A stretch of 16,445 bases of DNA from NCBI GenBank assembly GCA_001513395.1, contig LFTP01000123.1, positions 1 through 16,445 of the forward strand. Reading direction: 5' to 3'. Position 1 is the stretch's first letter, and each line of letters begins with the position of its first letter. Shown in pieces: positions 14,700 to 16,445 of this stretch. The translations under genes and the position numbers were made by a program. Source of the DNA: Clostridia bacterium DTU080 (GTDB taxonomy: Bacteria; Bacillota; Limnochordia; DTU080). The notes under the pieces were generated by a model, which saw nothing but the letters and a program-made list of their open reading frames with translations, made no database searches and had not been told where the DNA came from.

Positions 14700-15715
14700 G
14701 CGCTCACCTCGTTTGCATCAGAGCCAGCCCCATCGGATTGCTTACGTCTTTGAGCAGCGTCATAACGTTCATACGCCTGGATGATGCGCTGCACAAGCTC
14801 ATGGCGTACCACGTCTTGTTCATCCAGATAAACAAAAGCCACTCCCGGTACGTTGGCCAGAATCCTTTGCACCTCAACAAGGCCCGAGAAAACACCGTCC
14901 GGGAGATCGACCTGCGTGATGTCTCCGGTTACCACGATCCGTGATCCGAAGCCCATTCTGGTTAGAAACATCTTCATCTGCTCAGGCGTGGTGTTTTGCG
15001 CTTCATCGAGAATGATGAACGCATCGTCCAGCGTTCGCCCGCGCATGTAGGCCAAAGGAGCCACCTCAATCAGGCCTCGATCCATCATCTTTTGAAAAGT
15101 GTCGACACCCATGATGTCATACAAGGCGTCATAGAGCGGACGCAGATAAGGATCCACCTTTTCCTGCAAATCGCCTGGCAAAAATCCCAGCTTCTCCCCG
15201 GCCTCGACCGCCGGTCTTGTTAGAATAAGGCGGCTCACCTCTTTGTTTCGCAGCGCAGTGACAGCCATGGCCATGGCCAGATAGGTCTTTCCGGTCCCGG
15301 CAGGGCCGATCCCGAAGACTATGCCGTTGTTGCGCATAGCATCCACATACAGTTTTTGACCCATGGTCTTGGGACTGATCTTTCTGCCGCGAGCAGTAAC
15401 GGCGATCACTTCCGATTGGATGGTCTCCAAGCGGGCATTGCTGTCGCTGGAAGCCAGGCGCACAGCGTAACGCACCTCCTGGGGCGTCACATACGGACGT
15501 CTGTGACAGAGGCCGACCAGATCAGCGAGCACCTTGCGGGCAGCGCCCACGGCCTCAGGTGACCCATCTATGATCAACTCGTTACCCCTGGCCACAATGC
15601 GTACATTTAGGTCGCGCTCAATAACGCGCAAGTTCTCGTCGCGCGGCCCGAACAAGGCACCCAAAAAGGTGCCGTTCTCTACCGAGAAGCGGTCCTGTAC
15701 CAAAGATGCATCCAA
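14696..15715 (-). CDS. phoH: PhoH-family ATPase (PhoH/PhoL type)
   Basis: A cytoplasmic P-loop ATPase related to the helicase-like PhoH/YbeZ proteins that work with YbeY in rRNA metabolism. The 339-aa product has an N-terminal KH-like region (about 18-68), Walker A GPAGTGKT (137-144), TRPAVEAGEKLGFLPGD (166-182), Walker B IILDEAQN (234-241) and TGDITQVDLP (263-272). The start is a TTG at 15715; GGGAGG lies 12 nt upstream, which is long. An ATG at 15725 is nearer to the ribosome site but in a different frame that stops after 35 codons. It is followed by pgpH with an ATGA overlap, and ybeY is two genes downstream. Confidence 0.95.
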   Translation of the reverse strand: MDASLVQDRFSVENGTFLGALFGPRDENLRVIERDLNVRIVARGNELIIDGSPEAVGAARKVLADLVGLCHRRPYVTPQEVRYAVRLASSDSNARLETIQSEVIAVTARGRKISPKTMGQKLYVDAMRNNGIVFGIGPAGTGKTYLAMAMAVTALRNKEVSRLILTRPAVEAGEKLGFLPGDLQEKVDPYLRPLYDALYDIMGVDTFQKMMDRGLIEVAPLAYMRGRTLDDAFIILDEAQNTTPEQMKMFLTRMGFGSRIVVTGDITQVDLPDGVFSGLVEVQRILANVPGVAFVYLDEQDVVRHELVQRIIQAYERYDAAQRRKQSDGAGSDANEVSA

Positions 15716-15727
15716 GCTTGTCCATCG

Positions 15728-15733
15728 CCTCCC
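15728..15733 (-). promoter_or_regulatory. Ribosome binding site of phoH with long spacing
   Basis: GGGAGG on the minus strand, 12 nt from the TTG start at 15715. The long spacing plus the TTG start predicts modest initiation. No better in-frame start is present downstream before the conserved region. Confidence 0.55.
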
Positions 15734-15752
15734 ATGAATAATAACCGTCTAC

Positions 15753-15761
15753 AGTATATCA
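15753..15761 (-). promoter_or_regulatory. Possible extended -10 promoter upstream of phoH
   Basis: In the 81-bp gap between yqfD and phoH the minus strand has TGATATACT, that is TGn followed by a -10 TATACT (one base from consensus). A TTGACT at 15787-15782 is 23 nt upstream, too far to pair, and no good -35 sits at 16-18 nt, so this would rely on the extended -10. It would start transcription near 15746, giving a short leader, and could separate phoH and the housekeeping genes from sporulation control of yqfD. Confidence 0.45.
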
Positions 15762-15796
15762 GATCTGAGCCCGGCATCTACAGTCAAAGCCCGGTT

Positions 15797-16445
15797 TTAG
15801 GGCCCCGGTACGGGTTGCAAAAATCTCTCCCCTGATGAGATCTTTGCCATTGAAGGCGCGCTCAGAGGTCGAAAAGAATGAATATCGTGCACGGCCTCGA
15901 CGGTCACCTTCGCTCTGATGACCTCAACGCCATCGTCCGTGAATCTTTCCATCTCCACCTGCGCCGGAGTCCCTATGACCGCTCCTGCAGGCAGAACCTC
16001 CTTTACCTGCTCCCAGGCGGCATCCAACACGTTTGCCTCAACGAGGTCCGGAGCGAGCGGCACCGTCTCCGTCTGCACTTCGAAGCGTTGCAACAGAGTA
16101 ATCACCATCGGCAAAGGCCAAAGACGCCAGGATCGACGATCTTCGGAAAAAGAGTCAAACGGGGGATCTGAGCCTATCGTGCCCTGTCTTGAGCCCCATT
16201 GCCACAGCAATTGGCGGTGCACCCGTCCGGTGGGAGTCTCCTCTCGCCGTTCAAGGGTCCCTTCCGCCACGCCTTCATGCCACACCCGGGCGCCCACCAT
16301 GCCTTGGGCGTGAGTGTAGGGCACCTCTCCTTTGTCCGTCAATTCTTTGTGTTCAGGGGCCTGGGGCGGGATCATTCCGCTGATCAACACCTGTCCCGCC
16401 GTCACCGGATCACCTTCCTGAACCATGGGTATACCCCCTGTCTCT
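15797..16445 (-). CDS. yqfD: Sporulation protein YqfD, C-terminal part
   Basis: The gene enters from the right edge; 215 codons plus a TAA stop are present and the N-terminal part is missing. An internal ATG at 16426 is not the start, since the frame stays open to the edge (ETGGIP before it). The EGDPVTAGQVLISGMI stretch followed by HAQGMVGARVWHEG and a basic C-terminal domain match the YqfD family, a membrane protein made in sporulating Bacillota under mother-cell control. Its place directly upstream of phoH is the standard one, with yqfC expected just outside the window. The full-length family is near 390 residues, so roughly half is seen. The exact biochemical role is unknown. Confidence 0.85.
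   Translation of the reverse strand, partial: ETGGIPMVQEGDPVTAGQVLISGMIPPQAPEHKELTDKGEVPYTHAQGMVGARVWHEGVAEGTLERREETPTGRVHRQLLWQWGSRQGTIGSDPPFDSFSEDRRSWRLWPLPMVITLLQRFEVQTETVPLAPDLVEANVLDAAWEQVKEVLPAGAVIGTPAQVEMERFTDDGVEVIRAKVTVEAVHDIHSFRPLSAPSMAKISSGERFLQPVPGP

Noticed and set aside
15765..15797. TTGACT paired with a -10 as a standard promoter for phoH
   Set aside because: The spacing to TATACT is 23 nt, and at 17 nt the -10 position reads ATCTGA, so only the extended -10 is kept.
1..16445. Mobile elements, defence genes, CRISPR, RNA genes
   Set aside because: No transposase, integrase, repeat array, tRNA-like or rRNA-like segment was seen; the window is filled by conserved housekeeping genes.

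Overview
The window is an unbroken run of genes on the minus strand. Read 5'->3' on that strand (right to left in window coordinates) the order is: yqfD (3' part) - phoH - pgpH/yqfF - ybeY - dgkA::PAP2 fusion - cdd - era - queA - tgt - yajC - recJ - apt - rel - dtd - membrane-anchored PPIase/TPR protein - hisS (5' end only). No RNA gene, insertion sequence, phage gene, CRISPR array or tandem repeat was found. Every gap is shorter than 200 bp; most are under 45 bp or are overlaps.

The organism looks like a spore-forming Bacillota (Firmicutes) of a Clostridia/Desulfotomaculia/Limnochordia-like lineage. The evidence is a yqfD sporulation gene, the yqfD-phoH-pgpH-ybeY-dgkA-cdd-era order typical of Firmicutes, the recJ-apt-rel-dtd-hisS order of many Clostridia, strong AGGAGG-type ribosome sites, and GTG/TTG starts in a moderately GC-rich genome. 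Genus or class cannot be assigned from the sequence alone.

The right block (about 10045-16445) holds the yqfD-to-era cluster: sporulation, a PhoH ATPase, a c-di-AMP phosphodiesterase, an rRNA-maturation endonuclease, lipid kinase/phosphatase, cytidine deaminase and the Era ribosome-assembly GTPase. The middle and left block (about 1789-10035) holds the tRNA queuosine genes queA-tgt, the translocon subunit yajC, recJ, adenine salvage apt, the bifunctional stringent-response enzyme rel, and dtd. These two clusters are usually separate. Here they abut, with era only 9 bp from queA, and recO, ruvAB and secDF, which often sit at these positions, are missing. The last segment (1-1740) has its own sigma-A-type promoter and carries a PpiD-like parvulin with TPR repeats followed by hisS.

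Most of the content is conserved housekeeping. The parts worth a second look are the join of the two clusters, the missing secDF, the PPIase-TPR protein with its promoter architecture, the kinase-phosphatase fusion, and the placement of rel and pgpH in one gene run.
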